Below are positions 11,894 through 23,330 of a stretch of DNA of 64,000 nucleotides, piece by piece. The notes under the pieces were generated by a model, which did not search any database, had not been told where the DNA came from, and saw nothing but the letters and a program-made list of their open reading frames with translations. This stretch comes from Caprella mutica (Eukaryota > Arthropoda > Malacostraca > Amphipoda > Caprellidae). The number at the start of each line of letters is the position of its first letter. Within the stretch, counting starts at the first letter, position 1. The stretch covers positions 1-64,000 of the forward strand of contig CANNZV010002625.1 in NCBI GenBank assembly GCA_947561585.1. The letters are read 5' to 3'. The position numbers were made by a program, and so were the translations under genes.

Positions 11894-12015
11894 TGACGCT
11901 AGATTGCCAGTCACGTGACCGAAAAATAAGGATTTTAGCGTCCCGCAAGACGCAATATTATTTTGGCCACTGACTCACCACTTGAATAACTGGCATTAGT
12001 TATTTTAATTCATAC

Positions 12016-14815
12016 TGTAACAGGAAACTACAAACAGAGGGTAAATTAAATACTTGATTCTTTGATAATAATATATTAATAAATCTTATCATAGATTATC
12101 TGCAAGTACAACACCTAAGTTAATTATTAATAATAGATAAGGTACATATGGTCAAGTTTGTACGTCAGACTATTGGAGACAATACTGTGAGTTTAAACTC
12201 AGTCATAAATCACAGAAAAGGGGAAAGTAGAGAGAATAAGAGGAAGGCTGTAACTAAGACCTGTTGGTTAATCACTGATTTTTAACGTAAATCTGTGCGT
12301 CCATCCAATCAATAATCACAGAAAAGGGAAAATGTAGGCTCGATCTCAATCGAGTACTACTAGAGGGTAAAGGTAAGGTGAAGAAGGTTCAATCTCGATT
12401 AAACTCTCCAAGAGGGTGAAGGTAAGATGAAGGTTCAATCTCGATTAAACTCTCCAAGAGGGTAAAGGGAAGATGAAGGTTCAATCTCGATTAAACTCTT
12501 CAAGAGGGTAAAGGGAAGATGAAGGTTCAATCTCGATTAAACTCTTCAAGAGGGTAAAGTGAAGATGAAGGTGGTTCAATCTCGATTAAACTCTTCAAGA
12601 GGGTAAAGGGAAGATGAAGGTTCAATCTCGATTAAACTCTTCAAGAGGGTAAAGGGAAGATGAAGGTTCAATCTCGATTAAACTCTTCAAGAGGGTAAAG
12701 GGAAGATGAAGGTTCAATCTCGATTAAGCTCTTCAAGAGGGTAAAGGGAAGATGAAGGTTCAATCTCGATTAAACTCTTCAAGAGGGTAAAGGGAAGATG
12801 AAGGTTCAATCTCGATTAAACTCTTCAAGAGGGTAAAGGGAAGATGAAGGTTCAATCTCGATTAAACTCTTCAAGAGGGTAAAGGGAAGATGAAGGTTCA
12901 ATCTCGATTAAACTCTTCAAGAGGGTAAAGGGAAGATGAAGGTTCAATCTCGATTAAACTCTTCAAGAGGGGAAGGGAAGATGAAGGTTCAATCTCGATT
13001 AAACTCTTCAAGAGGGTAAAGGGAAGATGAAGGTTCAATCTCGATTAAACTCTTCAAGAGGGTAAAGGGAAGATGAAGGTTCAATCTCGATTAAACTCTT
13101 CAAGAGGGGAAGGGAAAGAATGCTTCGAGTCCAATTACCAATGAGGGATAAGTATTCAGACTTATTATCCTTCTTTTAACCAATTGCCATGAGGTGTAAG
13201 ATCTCAATCTTATTTTCCTCCTTTGAGCAAATTTCCTTTGAGGGATAAGTATTTCAACTTATTTTCCTGAATTTAGATTTCAAAATCTGGACGGATATCC
13301 TATTCAGACTGTGAAGAATTAATGAGATTACATCTCATTTTAATAAAATCCTAATTACATATATAATAATCAAAGACATATTTTATTACAATGAACATCT
13401 ATGATGTAACACTAAAATAAATAATAAATACACAAAAAATAACATATATGATATAAATAAACGATATAAGACATTTGAAAACAAATTTCATGGGTAACTA
13501 CTCTATTTACTTGGTTTATCTTTTTCATATTGCATCAAAGAATTTCGGGGTAAATATTGCCTAACAGGTGATATGAGTACTTACAAAAATATAATGAAAT
13601 ATATAACAATATTCTTAGATATATTATCACATGTAAAGGGTATTCTAAGTCATTATAAATAGTTAAATAGCATTTAACTGATGCACAGAATAAACCTAGC
13701 ATTTTTACTAAAAACTTCCAATTACAAACAAGATGATTAATTTTTATACATTACATTTAATCTAAAGACTTAATACAAGTTTATGAAACCTAAAATAAAT
13801 ATCTTCAGTGACATACATTTTAATAGTTTTTATAATAGTTAATGAACTTTTCTGTGATTAAGGGTCGTAATTCCTTGTATCTAAAGGAATGTGCTTTAGT
13901 TAAGCTAATGACTAGAAAATAATAGAAAACAACATACAATTTAATCAGACAAGTAATAGAAATATAAATAGGTTAAATTTAGAAGGCATCTAATTATGCA
14001 AATGGTTTTAGTAAGGCAATAGTTAATATTATTTACATAATTCCACTGAATGTTCTCACCTCTTGAACTGACGCTGGCTTGTTAGGGATTATTGCCAGAT
14101 TCACAATATTTTAATAGTTATATTTAAATAGAAACTTATACTAGTTTTTGAGGTTCATAATTTAATCGAAAGATTAATAAATGCATATCTAAGTTTTTGA
14201 ATATAAAAATAGATAAATTAGTTACGTATGAAAGAAATTATTAATGATTGAAGTTAGTTACAATAATTTGTGCGTTCGTGCGTGTTTTGTTCTAACAGTT
14301 GTTAGAACAAGCATCAGATTAAAATTAGGAGTTAAAAATCTACATTAACATGTTTTAAATGTATAAAAAATAACAATATTAATATATGTAATATATAACC
14401 TGTATATATATTTATTCAATAAACAATAATTCACTATCTTAACTACCTTCTCAACGGCGGGGGAAAGATAGCTGCGCACAAAAGGTGCGCATGAAATCGA
14501 ATGGTCTTTGAAGCTAATAATATGGTCTATATTATGTATATCAGCTTGTTATGAAACATTTATTATGAGATATAGTTCATATATTAATTTTACAGTAGTT
14601 TTACATATTGTGATAGATTGAAAAATGATTATTGACGATATAAAGAAGTAATTTGTTAGGAGTGATTGAAGCATAATAATTAGTTGATTGGTTTGGTGTG
14701 TTCAGTCATTTTTAGTCTAGTGTTTTATCAGGGTAACTTCGATATTTTCAAAATATGTTATTTCATGTTGCAAACAAACAAAAAAAAATAGGTGGAGAAT
14801 TTGACGTCCGTTACA
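12016..14815 (-). repeat. 3' LTR (element orientation), 2,800 bp
   Basis: Begins tgtaacaggaaactacaaac and ends ttgacgtccgttaca. It contains a 46-bp array at about 12,345-13,110. In element orientation the LTR begins TGTAACGGACGTC. It differs from the other LTR at 12955, 13136 and 14168 in the positions I could compare by eye. Confidence 0.95.
12345..13112. repeat. 46-bp array inside the 3' LTR
   Basis: About 16 copies. Each holds ggttcaatctcgattaaac, then tcttcaagagggtaaaggg, then aagatgaa. One unit carries a 3-bp insertion (near 12,573), and two units have gggg in place of gggtaaa. The motif ggttcaatctc resembles a tRNA B-box (one mismatch to GGTTCRANYCY). Confidence 0.95.
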
Positions 14816-14825
14816 CTCTCCCCAA
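14816..14825 (-). promoter_or_regulatory. Polypurine tract
   Basis: The minus strand reads TTGGGGAGAG directly before the 3' LTR. This is the expected primer site for plus-strand DNA synthesis and confirms that the element is on the minus strand. Confidence 0.75.
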
Positions 14826-15050
14826 CTTAAAATTTGCTGTCCCAGCAAAACAAAAATAAATATTATTTATGAACTTTTCATTTAAAAAAAACCTATTTAC
14901 GTCTCTCAGTATTATACTAATAACTGCCAGTCCATTTATCTAAATCTCAAAAAATAAACTTCTTGTTTTATTATGAAACTTAACCTAATTTAACAATAAT
15001 AACTACCTCATAATAACGAAACACATTACTTAATAATAACTTTATTATAC

Positions 15051-16685
15051 TCAAATGCAGCTGATTTGAAGATTTGCCAGTCTTCTTGAGTTAATTGTCA
15101 GATGTAGGATCTCCAAGATGATCCTCAGGATGGTAATCAGCACTGCTGTCCGATGCGCTGATAAACCTCCTAGCATTTGGTCCCAATCTTCTTCATAAGA
15201 CAGACTTGTACCTTTCAGTCGTCTAGCTTTGTGAATCTTCATGATTCCAGATGAAACAATTGAAAACACTATAGATGTCAGGTATCCAATTGGATCAAGA
15301 GAACGTTTGACAAAGAAGACTCGTCTGCCAGGTACTCTTGAGTTATTCTTTAAAGATAACGGTGCAGTGGCTGTTGCATCAGAGTCGCCTTGCACTTTGA
15401 GTGAAGTTTCTGGTCGATCTTGAATACATTTTTGATTCATCACGATCTTGACAACTTGATGACCATTGAGTCTTGGTTGACAGTTTTCATCAATAACATG
15501 ATCAAAAACAGTAATCATTGTAGACAAAACACTTGCATTGTCATCATCAGAAGATGCGCTGACAACTGTACCACAGTCGCCTTCCACTTTCGGTGAGGTT
15601 TGGGGTCGATCATGACAACTCTCTTCATTTAACGAAGTCTCGAGAACTTGATGGCAATGGAAATCTGGTTCATGATTGCCATAGTCGAACTGTTTGATTT
15701 CAGTATTTGATGTACACGGAAAACTTGCATCGTGTTCTTCAGAAAATGCATACAAATTATTACATACTGCCACTGGTACAACCTTATCGAAACTGCTTTC
15801 CTTAACGAACAAAGAAGAAATATCTAGTGAATCCTCATCATCACGAGGTGGCGATTGAAAGATCAATGACTGTAACATCTTTTCATTCTGAGAATCAATT
15901 AGTACCTGCAGAGGTGAACAGACACCGAACAACGAATCAGTTTTACTGAAACTTGCATCAAACTTCTTCGAATTATCGTTATTAGTTGAAGCAGCAGTAA
16001 TAGTGAACTTATGAAAGGTTTCACTATCGCTGAGAGATGAAGCACCGTCGTTTTCTTGTTCGTAGTGATCGTCAGATATATAATAAGGATTGCAGTAGTC
16101 ATTAATATGATGAACATCATCGCTTTGAAGCTTCAGATTATCATAATCTGATTCTTGAAGATTGAAGTCATATCCTCTACTTAGTAGAGTAGCTGATTGC
16201 TCAGATATATAATTCGCCAGTTCACACAAACTTTCGGAATCTCTCTGATCTGCTCTATCCATAAGAACAGGTGGGAGACCTCTAATGAAAGAGTCTATTG
16301 CCATCAGTTCAGCATGTTTTTCTACCCCCGGCCAAGCTTTGTTGGCAAGGTCAAAACAAGATGCAGCGAAGTCTAAGATATCTTCGTCTTGATCCCATTT
16401 AATGTTCTCTAATTTCATTCGAGACCGTCTTCTCTCTTCAGAAGAATTTCTTCTTAGTAGAATAGTTAGAATATCAGACCAACTGTTTATTGAATCTCTC
16501 ACAAGACATACTCTTCGTCTACTCTTGCTGTTGAGATATGCCAGGAAAACTTTCATTTTTTCATTATCATCTATTGCAAAAACGGAGCAATAGTCATCAT
16601 AATATTCGACGTAGTCATCAAGACTTTCGTTTTCTCTTTGGGTACGAGCCCCAAACCTTATTTCAAAGCTTCTATATGGTGCCAT
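15051..16685 (-). CDS. Gag-like protein of the LTR element
   Basis: 544 residues from ATG at 16685 to TGA at 15051; it is the only intact ORF of the element. The first ~200 residues look like a retrotransposon Gag/capsid region: FGARTQRENESLDDYVEYY, later FLAYLNSKSRRRV, ENIKWDQDEDILDFAASC, and FIRGLPPVLMDRADQRDSES. The middle (about 200-440) is acidic, Ser- and Asn-rich and low-complexity. It contains an imperfect internal duplication around CHQVLETS..CHDRPQTSPKVEGD and GHQVVKIV..IQDRPETSLKVQGD. No CCHC zinc knuckle is visible. A hydrophobic stretch (PIGYLTSIVFSIVSSGIMKI) lies near residue 470, then a basic tail. The role would be particle assembly and RNA packaging; the C-terminal half matches nothing I recognise. 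The intact frame in a young insertion fits recent selection or very recent mobilisation. Confidence 0.75.
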   Translation of the reverse strand: MAPYRSFEIRFGARTQRENESLDDYVEYYDDYCSVFAIDDNEKMKVFLAYLNSKSRRRVCLVRDSINSWSDILTILLRRNSSEERRRSRMKLENIKWDQDEDILDFAASCFDLANKAWPGVEKHAELMAIDSFIRGLPPVLMDRADQRDSESLCELANYISEQSATLLSRGYDFNLQESDYDNLKLQSDDVHHINDYCNPYYISDDHYEQENDGASSLSDSETFHKFTITAASTNNDNSKKFDASFSKTDSLFGVCSPLQVLIDSQNEKMLQSLIFQSPPRDDEDSLDISSLFVKESSFDKVVPVAVCNNLYAFSEEHDASFPCTSNTEIKQFDYGNHEPDFHCHQVLETSLNEESCHDRPQTSPKVEGDCGTVVSASSDDDNASVLSTMITVFDHVIDENCQPRLNGHQVVKIVMNQKCIQDRPETSLKVQGDSDATATAPLSLKNNSRVPGRRVFFVKRSLDPIGYLTSIVFSIVSSGIMKIHKARRLKGTSLSYEEDWDQMLGGLSAHRTAVLITILRIILEILHLTINSRRLANLQISCI

Positions 16686-16841
16686 CTTAGTAGAGAGTTC
16701 TAGAATAATGCATTCTGCATTCTTTCCTGCATATGACGCAGGAGAAGGATCACAGGTACTTTTTCCAACGAAGGTGCAACAGTATCGGGTAAATTGGCAG
16801 TGATGCCGGTTAGATACCTAATATGCTCTGAGCAACCTTAT

Positions 16842-16857
16842 CCTGTCTACAGCGCCA
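16842..16857 (-). other. Possible primer-binding site
   Basis: The minus strand reads TGGCGCTGTAGACAGG, starting with the TGG expected opposite a tRNA CCA end. It lies 23 nt inside the 5' LTR edge, farther than usual, so this call is weak. Confidence 0.25.
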
Positions 16858-16880
16858 AAAAAAAATTTACCCACTCTGTA

Positions 16881-19680
16881 TGTAACAGGAAACTACAAAC
16901 AGAGGGTAAATTAAATACTTGATTCTTTGATAATAATATATTAATAAATCTTATCATAGATTATCTGCAAGTACAACACCTAAGTTAATTATTAATAATA
17001 GATAAGGTACATATGGTCAAGTTTGTACGTCAGACTATTGGAGACAATACTGTGAGTTTAAACTCAGTCATAAATCACAGAAAAGGGGAAAGTAGAGAGA
17101 ATAAGAGGAAGGCTGTAACTAAGACCTGTTGGTTAATCACTGATTTTTAACGTAAATCTGTGCGTCCATCCAATCAATAATCACAGAAAAGGGAAAATGT
17201 AGGCTCGATCTCAATCGAGTACTACTAGAGGGTAAAGGTAAGGTGAAGAAGGTTCAATCTCGATTAAACTCTCCAAGAGGGTGAAGGTAAGATGAAGGTT
17301 CAATCTCGATTAAACTCTCCAAGAGGGTAAAGGGAAGATGAAGGTTCAATCTCGATTAAACTCTTCAAGAGGGTAAAGGGAAGATGAAGGTTCAATCTCG
17401 ATTAAACTCTTCAAGAGGGTAAAGTGAAGATGAAGGTGGTTCAATCTCGATTAAACTCTTCAAGAGGGTAAAGGGAAGATGAAGGTTCAATCTCGATTAA
17501 ACTCTTCAAGAGGGTAAAGGGAAGATGAAGGTTCAATCTCGATTAAACTCTTCAAGAGGGTAAAGGGAAGATGAAGGTTCAATCTCGATTAAGCTCTTCA
17601 AGAGGGTAAAGGGAAGATGAAGGTTCAATCTCGATTAAACTCTTCAAGAGGGTAAAGGGAAGATGAAGGTTCAATCTCGATTAAACTCTTCAAGAGGGTA
17701 AAGGGAAGATGAAGGTTCAATCTCGATTAAACTCTTCAAGAGGGTAAAGGGAAGATGAAGGTTCAATCTCGATTAAACTCTTCAAGAGGGTAAAGGGAAG
17801 ATGAAGGTTCAATCTCGATAAAACTCTTCAAGAGGGGAAGGGAAGATGAAGGTTCAATCTCGATTAAACTCTTCAAGAGGGTAAAGGGAAGATGAAGGTT
17901 CAATCTCGATTAAACTCTTCAAGAGGGTAAAGGGAAGATGAAGGTTCAATCTCGATTAAACTCTTCAAGAGGGGAAGGGAAAGAATGCTTCGAGTCCAAT
18001 AACCAATGAGGGATAAGTATTCAGACTTATTATCCTTCTTTTAACCAATTGCCATGAGGTGTAAGATCTCAATCTTATTTTCCTCCTTTGAGCAAATTTC
18101 CTTTGAGGGATAAGTATTTCAACTTATTTTCCTGAATTTAGATTTCAAAATCTGGACGGATATCCTATTCAGACTGTGAAGAATTAATGAGATTACATCT
18201 CATTTTAATAAAATCCTAATTACATATATAATAATCAAAGACATATTTTATTACAATGAACATCTATGATGTAACACTAAAATAAATAATAAATACACAA
18301 AAAATAACATATATGATATAAATAAACGATATAAGACATTTGAAAACAAATTTCATGGGTAACTACTCTATTTACTTGGTTTATCTTTTTCATATTGCAT
18401 CAAAGAATTTCGGGGTAAATATTGCCTAACAGGTGATATGAGTACTTACAAAAATATAATGAAATATATAACAATATTCTTAGATATATTATCACATGTA
18501 AAGGGTATTCTAAGTCATTATAAATAGTTAAATAGCATTTAACTGATGCACAGAATAAACCTAGCATTTTTACTAAAAACTTCCAATTACAAACAAGATG
18601 ATTAATTTTTATACATTACATTTAATCTAAAGACTTAATACAAGTTTATGAAACCTAAAATAAATATCTTCAGTGACATACATTTTAATAGTTTTTATAA
18701 TAGTTAATGAACTTTTCTGTGATTAAGGGTCGTAATTCCTTGTATCTAAAGGAATGTGCTTTAGTTAAGCTAATGACTAGAAAATAATAGAAAACAACAT
18801 ACAATTTAATCAGACAAGTAATAGAAATATAAATAGGTTAAATTTAGAAGGCATCTAATTATGCAAATGGTTTTAGTAAGGCAATAGTTAATATTATTTA
18901 CATAATTCCACTGAATGTTCTCACCTCTTGAACTGACGCTGGCTTGTTAGGGATTATTGCCAGATTCACAATATTTTAATAGTTATATTTAAATAGAAAC
19001 TTATACTAGTTTTTGAGGTTCATAATTTAATCAAAAGATTAATAAATGCATATCTAAGTTTTTGAATATAAAAATAGATAAATTAGTTACGTATGAAAGA
19101 AATTATTAATGATTGAAGTTAGTTACAATAATTTGTGCGTTCGTGCGTGTTTTGTTCTAACAGTTGTTAGAACAAGCATCAGATTAAAATTAGGAGTTAA
19201 AAATCTACATTAACATGTTTTAAATGTATAAAAAATAACAATATTAATATATGTAATATATAACCTGTATATATATTTATTCAATAAACAATAATTCACT
19301 ATCTTAACTACCTTCTCAACGGCGGGGGAAAGATAGCTGCGCACAAAAGGTGCGCATGAAATCGAATGGTCTTTGAAGCTAATAATATGGTCTATATTAT
19401 GTATATCAGCTTGTTATGAAACATTTATTATGAGATATAGTTCATATATTAATTTTACAGTAGTTTTACATATTGTGATAGATTGAAAAATGATTATTGA
19501 CGATATAAAGAAGTAATTTGTTAGGAGTGATTGAAGCATAATAATTAGTTGATTGGTTTGGTGTGTTCAGTCATTTTTAGTCTAGTGTTTTATCAGGGTA
19601 ACTTCGATATTTTCAAAATATGTTATTTCATGTTGCAAACAAACAAAAAAAAATAGGTGGAGAATTTGACGTCCGTTACA
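16881..19680 (-). repeat. 5' LTR (element orientation), 2,800 bp
   Basis: Near-identical to 12016-14815 at a constant offset of 4,865 bp. Differences seen at 17820, 18001 and 19033. It would drive transcription of the gag gene on the minus strand; no core promoter could be fixed by eye. Confidence 0.95.
17210..17977. repeat. 46-bp array inside the 5' LTR
   Basis: Same copy number and order of variants as the array in the other LTR, including the 3-bp insertion unit, as expected when both LTRs were made from one template at insertion. Confidence 0.95.
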
Positions 19681-19684
19681 ATAC

Positions 19685-20700
19685 CTATGATATCTGTAGG
19701 TATCATGGATACCAATCAAAATATTCGCTCACTTTTTTGTTTTTAATGGAAAATACTGTTTATTTAAACAAAACTTTTCAGATATTTTTTCTATTTCTGG
19801 CTTGTAATCGAATACCATAAAAGCTCTTTCAAGTATCTAAGCAATTAATTTTGCCGAGGTAATAAATAATTTTCAAAACACGCTTGAAAAACAATGATAA
19901 GTACAGCATAGAGAGCCTAGTATTTCATTTGAAATTTAGTCCTTTAATAGCTTCAATATTTTTGAAGAGTGGCTTTCGACAGCACTCCAAAAGAATGATC
20001 TCTTCATTCACTTTCATAAATAATGGATTCAATTGACCAGAGTGGCTCGAAGAGACTGCTGGAAATGAACTCTTGGTTCTAATATAGAAGAAAATAGTGG
20101 CGGGTATTTTCGTATAAAATAGCCAGTATGTATTGCGTGGGTACATGGTCACTATTATCATTATTATATTTATTTAAATCCGGTATTTTTTTATTATTTT
20201 TTGTATGAATCAAATAGCGGATATTTCTATTTATTTTCATCATAATTTGTATTACTTTTATTTATAATCAATAATTTTAGATTCATTAATATATGATTTA
20301 AAATATATAGTTTTAAGAAGTAATGATGAAAAACCTCTTGAAAATGTGGATTGTTGAATACATATATTATTTCAATCAAATTGATTTATCGTAAGTTTAT
20401 ATTATGAATGAATATGTTCAATTAGAAATGATGAAGAATTAAATATTTACCAAATTTGAATTTTAGAATTAAAGGAAATTTTGACGAAATTGGAATACCA
20501 AAGCGCTTTCGTTTTATTTCAAAAAAGTTAATTTGAAAAAAAAAACTTTTTGAATCGCCAGTTTTCCATGATTATGTTTTTAAAATATGAATTATTTATT
20601 CGTTCTCTTTATATTGTCTTGTTTATTGCCTTCGCAAAATTGCGGAAAGTTACGTTTTGCTTGAAATTTATTTTTTTCGATTAACTTAAAAAATGTTCAG
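19685..20700. other. No gene seen; flank of LTR insertion
   Basis: AT-rich. The first 45 bp resemble the right half of the palindrome centre of the TTAA element at 45.9 kb (see findings). A 78-residue minus-strand frame at 19925-20161 has no recognisable family. Confidence 0.45.
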
Positions 20701-20866
20701 TCGAATTGCTTGAAATTTGGTGGGACGATTAGTTAATGTCCAGGAACCATTTTGTTAGATTTGGAGAGCGATCGGTTTAAAGGTCAAGGTCAAGGTCCCG
20801 AAAAGGTCAAAATCGATTGAAGAGGCAGCGAAGGTATTCACTCTATGAGTGCCAGTTCTACTTTAC
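20701..20866 (+). repeat. Dispersed repeat with GGTCAAGGTCAAGGTC motif, copy 1
   Basis: Reads tgaaatttggtgggacgatt, agttaatgtcc, then aaaggtcaaggtcaaggtcc, then gcgaaggtat..gagtgccagttcta. The same order of blocks occurs twice at 23811-24072. It looks like the conserved 3' part of an old transposable element; family not identified. Confidence 0.6.
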
Positions 20867-21540
20867 TATTGTGCGCATTGACACAAGTTTTTTTTTTGGC
20901 CTGTTTTTCTGTTCATTAATTTCAGACATACTATTAAGAATATAAAAATCCTTATATAAACCATATTGAAAATATCAATTTATTATCATTTTGTCCATGT
21001 TATTGAATATCAATTCAAAATAGAGCTAATTTCTCAGCGAGCGTTTTATGATGGTACATGCAATAGTTGGCTCATATCTTATACCTAAAATCTCAAACTT
21101 TTAACAAGTCAATTTACTCACAAACAAAATTATTGTCTTATAAAATGCGCAATAACATATAAACTCCAATTCTCTGAAACAGCTCACAGTGTTTATTCCT
21201 TGATATTCCTATCCAATAATAGTTATATCCTCCGAACGTATGACCAATATCCTCCATATTTATTTTATCGAATCGACTGCACTTAAATTTAACGAGGATT
21301 GGCATCCAGAAAGAAAGATTCGAATTTCAGGAAATGCGAAGCCATTGAAGTTATTCGACGGAGTTACTTCACTTTTGGACTATAGGCGATTTACATTGAA
21401 GTGTCTTAGCTTGCTGTATTCTTATTCGTGAAGCTTTTAATGCGATGTAGATGTCTTTTAATATTTATTAACTACTTTTGTCTCTTGCCTAAAAGTTTAT
21501 CACATACAAGGGGTTGAGGGAAAAAAAATTCTCAAATATT
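20867..21540. other. No gene seen
   Basis: AT-rich DNA. Short frames only, none recognisable. Confidence 0.45.
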
Positions 21541-21543
21541 ATA

Positions 21544-21895
21544 CCCCAAGCAACACAAGTTAATGGGGCCCATGTTGGCACTAGGTGTACAAATCGTATT
21601 GGTACTGTGTGGTATTTTGCAAAATGGGCCAACATGGAGACAGCACGGGCTGTTATGTTGAAACCATCTTGTCCCAAGATATTGTCAATATGTTTTCAGC
21701 CATATAATGTTGATAGGTTATATACTAATCAGGTTGGGCCAATATAACAATTCAATGGAAGGTAACATTCCATGAGAATGGAAAACCACATTATCCCCAT
21801 GTAATTTCTAGGCTACTTTTCAGTCTGCCATCTCTTGCCCATCTAACCATCTAGGGCCCATGTTGGCACAATGTGTCATGGTTGCTTGGGACATT
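21544..21895. mobile_element. Palindromic MITE-like element (CCCAAGCAAC ends)
   Basis: The left end ccccaagcaacacaagtt..ggggcccatgttggcac pairs with the complement of the right end agggcccatgttggcac..catggttgcttggg only in part: the terminal ccaagcaac blocks are inverted. The gggcccatgttggca block occurs in direct orientation at both ends, with an inverted copy (tgggccaacatgg) near 21,626. Structure is mixed and possibly rearranged. Confidence 0.45.
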
Positions 21896-22033
21896 ATCAA
21901 TGTAGGATATTTTGTTTCTTATACTGAGAATAAACTATGACATCATTTAATATTTTGAATCGAGTTTCAAAATACTAGACTGGTAAGTAGATTTTGTAAA
22001 GACAAGTGGCTATAGATTATGGAGGAGGTTTTA

Positions 22034-22158
22034 GGATTCAAGCTTTCGAATAGAAAGATGCCTATTCATCGTCAGGAACAAGTGGCACACACTACTCACT
22101 ATTAGTGTTCTTGTCCCTGACGATGAATAAACATCTTTCTATTCGAAAACTCGATTCC
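22034..22158. mobile_element. Hairpin MITE (TTCGAATAGAAAGATG family)
   Basis: Arms of about 50 bp pair almost completely: ttcgaatagaaagatg..cctattcatcgtcagg against the complement of tccctgacgatgaataaacatctttctattcgaa. A single diverged arm lies at 31001-31044. Confidence 0.7.
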
Positions 22159-22346
22159 AAAGAAAAAACTTTTATAATATGTAATTTTCGTAGAGTATAA
22201 TTTGTTTCAATCAGATTAAAACTGGTTCTAAATCTAAAAGGTATGAATTATATCAATATTTTATGTCATGTTTGGTGTGTTAAAAAAATAATACAAATGA
22301 AATTAGAAGAATAGTGATGTTTTTAATTTTGAAGTGTCATGTGGGA

Positions 22347-23330
22347 TGAATCGGACACTTCTGTTGAGGTTGGTTCGAACGGTGTCCGAACCTTCCCTCT
22401 GTATCCGATTCAGTCCACCATTACAATTTACTGAAGAAATTCTTATGAAAAAGGACATTCTGAACTTGAAGTTAATTATTTTAATTGACATAGCATTCGT
22501 TTATAAAATAAGTTGCAACTTTTAATATATTAGTGTCTTTATTTGACGATCGTATTCATGCCTTTTCATTATAAAAGGAAAACTGATAGAGGACGTAATA
22601 ATGAAGGTATTCAAAAAACATTTGATGAATTCCAAAAAAGTTTATCTGTCAGAAAAGCTGCTGAAGTTGGAGGTGTAGCAAGATCTACACTTATTGACTA
22701 TACTTTAAACATTCGATGAAATATTTAAGATGTAATTTACTAATTTTGGTGAATTCCAAGAAAAAGGAAATAGTTATACCCAAAGTAAAAGGCAATAGTC
22801 ATACAATTTGCTTTTGTTATATAGCTTTTAAATATAAGGATGATTTAACAGTGATTACTAATGGGCTATCTATATTTTGTTGGAGAAAATGTTCAAATAT
22901 TACAATAATATTATTATGATAAATTTTCAAATACGATGAATTATTACTGTGAATAACAAGTCATTATGGATTATTTCAATTAATTTAGTAGAACCGAATA
23001 CAATCCTATCGTTTAATTACCCAAATTTCCAATGTTTTAACATTTTTATGGTGTCCGAATCATCCTCACAGCTTGTTCGAAGTCTCCCTCTAGGAAGGAG
23101 CATTCGGACACTTGAATCTCTCTTACATTTTGTCTTATAACTTTCGAATGGAGGTTTAAACTGTAAAACTGTCTCAATAAAATTTAAGTAGAATGATATA
23201 TCTACATATAGAAATCTTTATATAGTTAAATTCGAATGAGTTTACGAATTATTCATTTTTCCCCAAAAGTGTCCGAATGCTCCCGGTTCTCCCCTATACC
23301 CGTTATGTTCCTGTATCCTGATTATACTAA
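22347..23330. other. Region with recurrent GTGTCCGAA stem-loops
   Basis: The motif gtgtccgaa or its complement appears near 22,382, 23,051, 23,102 and 23,269. gaatcgga/tccgattc flank 22347-22409, gtgtccgaat/attcggacac flank 23051-23110, and gagcattcggacac (23098) is perfectly inverted at 23269-23282. Apart from the HTH fragment there is no recognisable gene. Confidence 0.35.
22558..22719 (+). pseudogene. psq/pogo-type helix-turn-helix fragment
   Basis: A 53-residue frame (ATG to TGA) reads YKRKTDRGRNNEG at the start, then SVRKAAEVGGVARSTLIDY. The order K-R-K-T-x-R-G, S-x-R-K-A-A-x-x-x-G-V-x-R-S-T-L is the N-terminal HTH_psq DNA-binding motif of pogo/Tigger transposases and of domesticated psq-domain proteins. 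Usual proteins continue for hundreds of residues; here a stop follows at once and the next 200 bp show no continuation. It may be an exon of a domesticated gene, but decay is more likely. Confidence 0.6.

Larger units (their letters stand above)
12012..19684 (-). mobile_element. Young gag-only LTR retrotransposon (TR-GAG-like), minus strand
   Basis: Two direct repeats of exactly 2,800 bp (12016-14815 and 16881-19680), both starting TG and ending CA, are flanked by the 4-bp duplication atac (12012-12015 and 19681-19684). The 2,065-bp interior carries one Gag-like ORF on the minus strand and a polypurine tract next to the 3' LTR, which fixes the orientation. No protease, reverse transcriptase, RNase H or integrase is present, so it must use pol proteins from another element. 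I found three substitutions between the LTRs by eye, so the insertion is recent. The 4-bp duplication and Gag style suggest Ty3/Gypsy relatives, but without pol this is inference. Confidence 0.9.

Noticed and set aside
12345..13112. Regularly spaced 46-bp repeats resembling a CRISPR array
   Set aside because: The units are contiguous with no unique spacers, and the host is eukaryotic; this is a minisatellite within an LTR.
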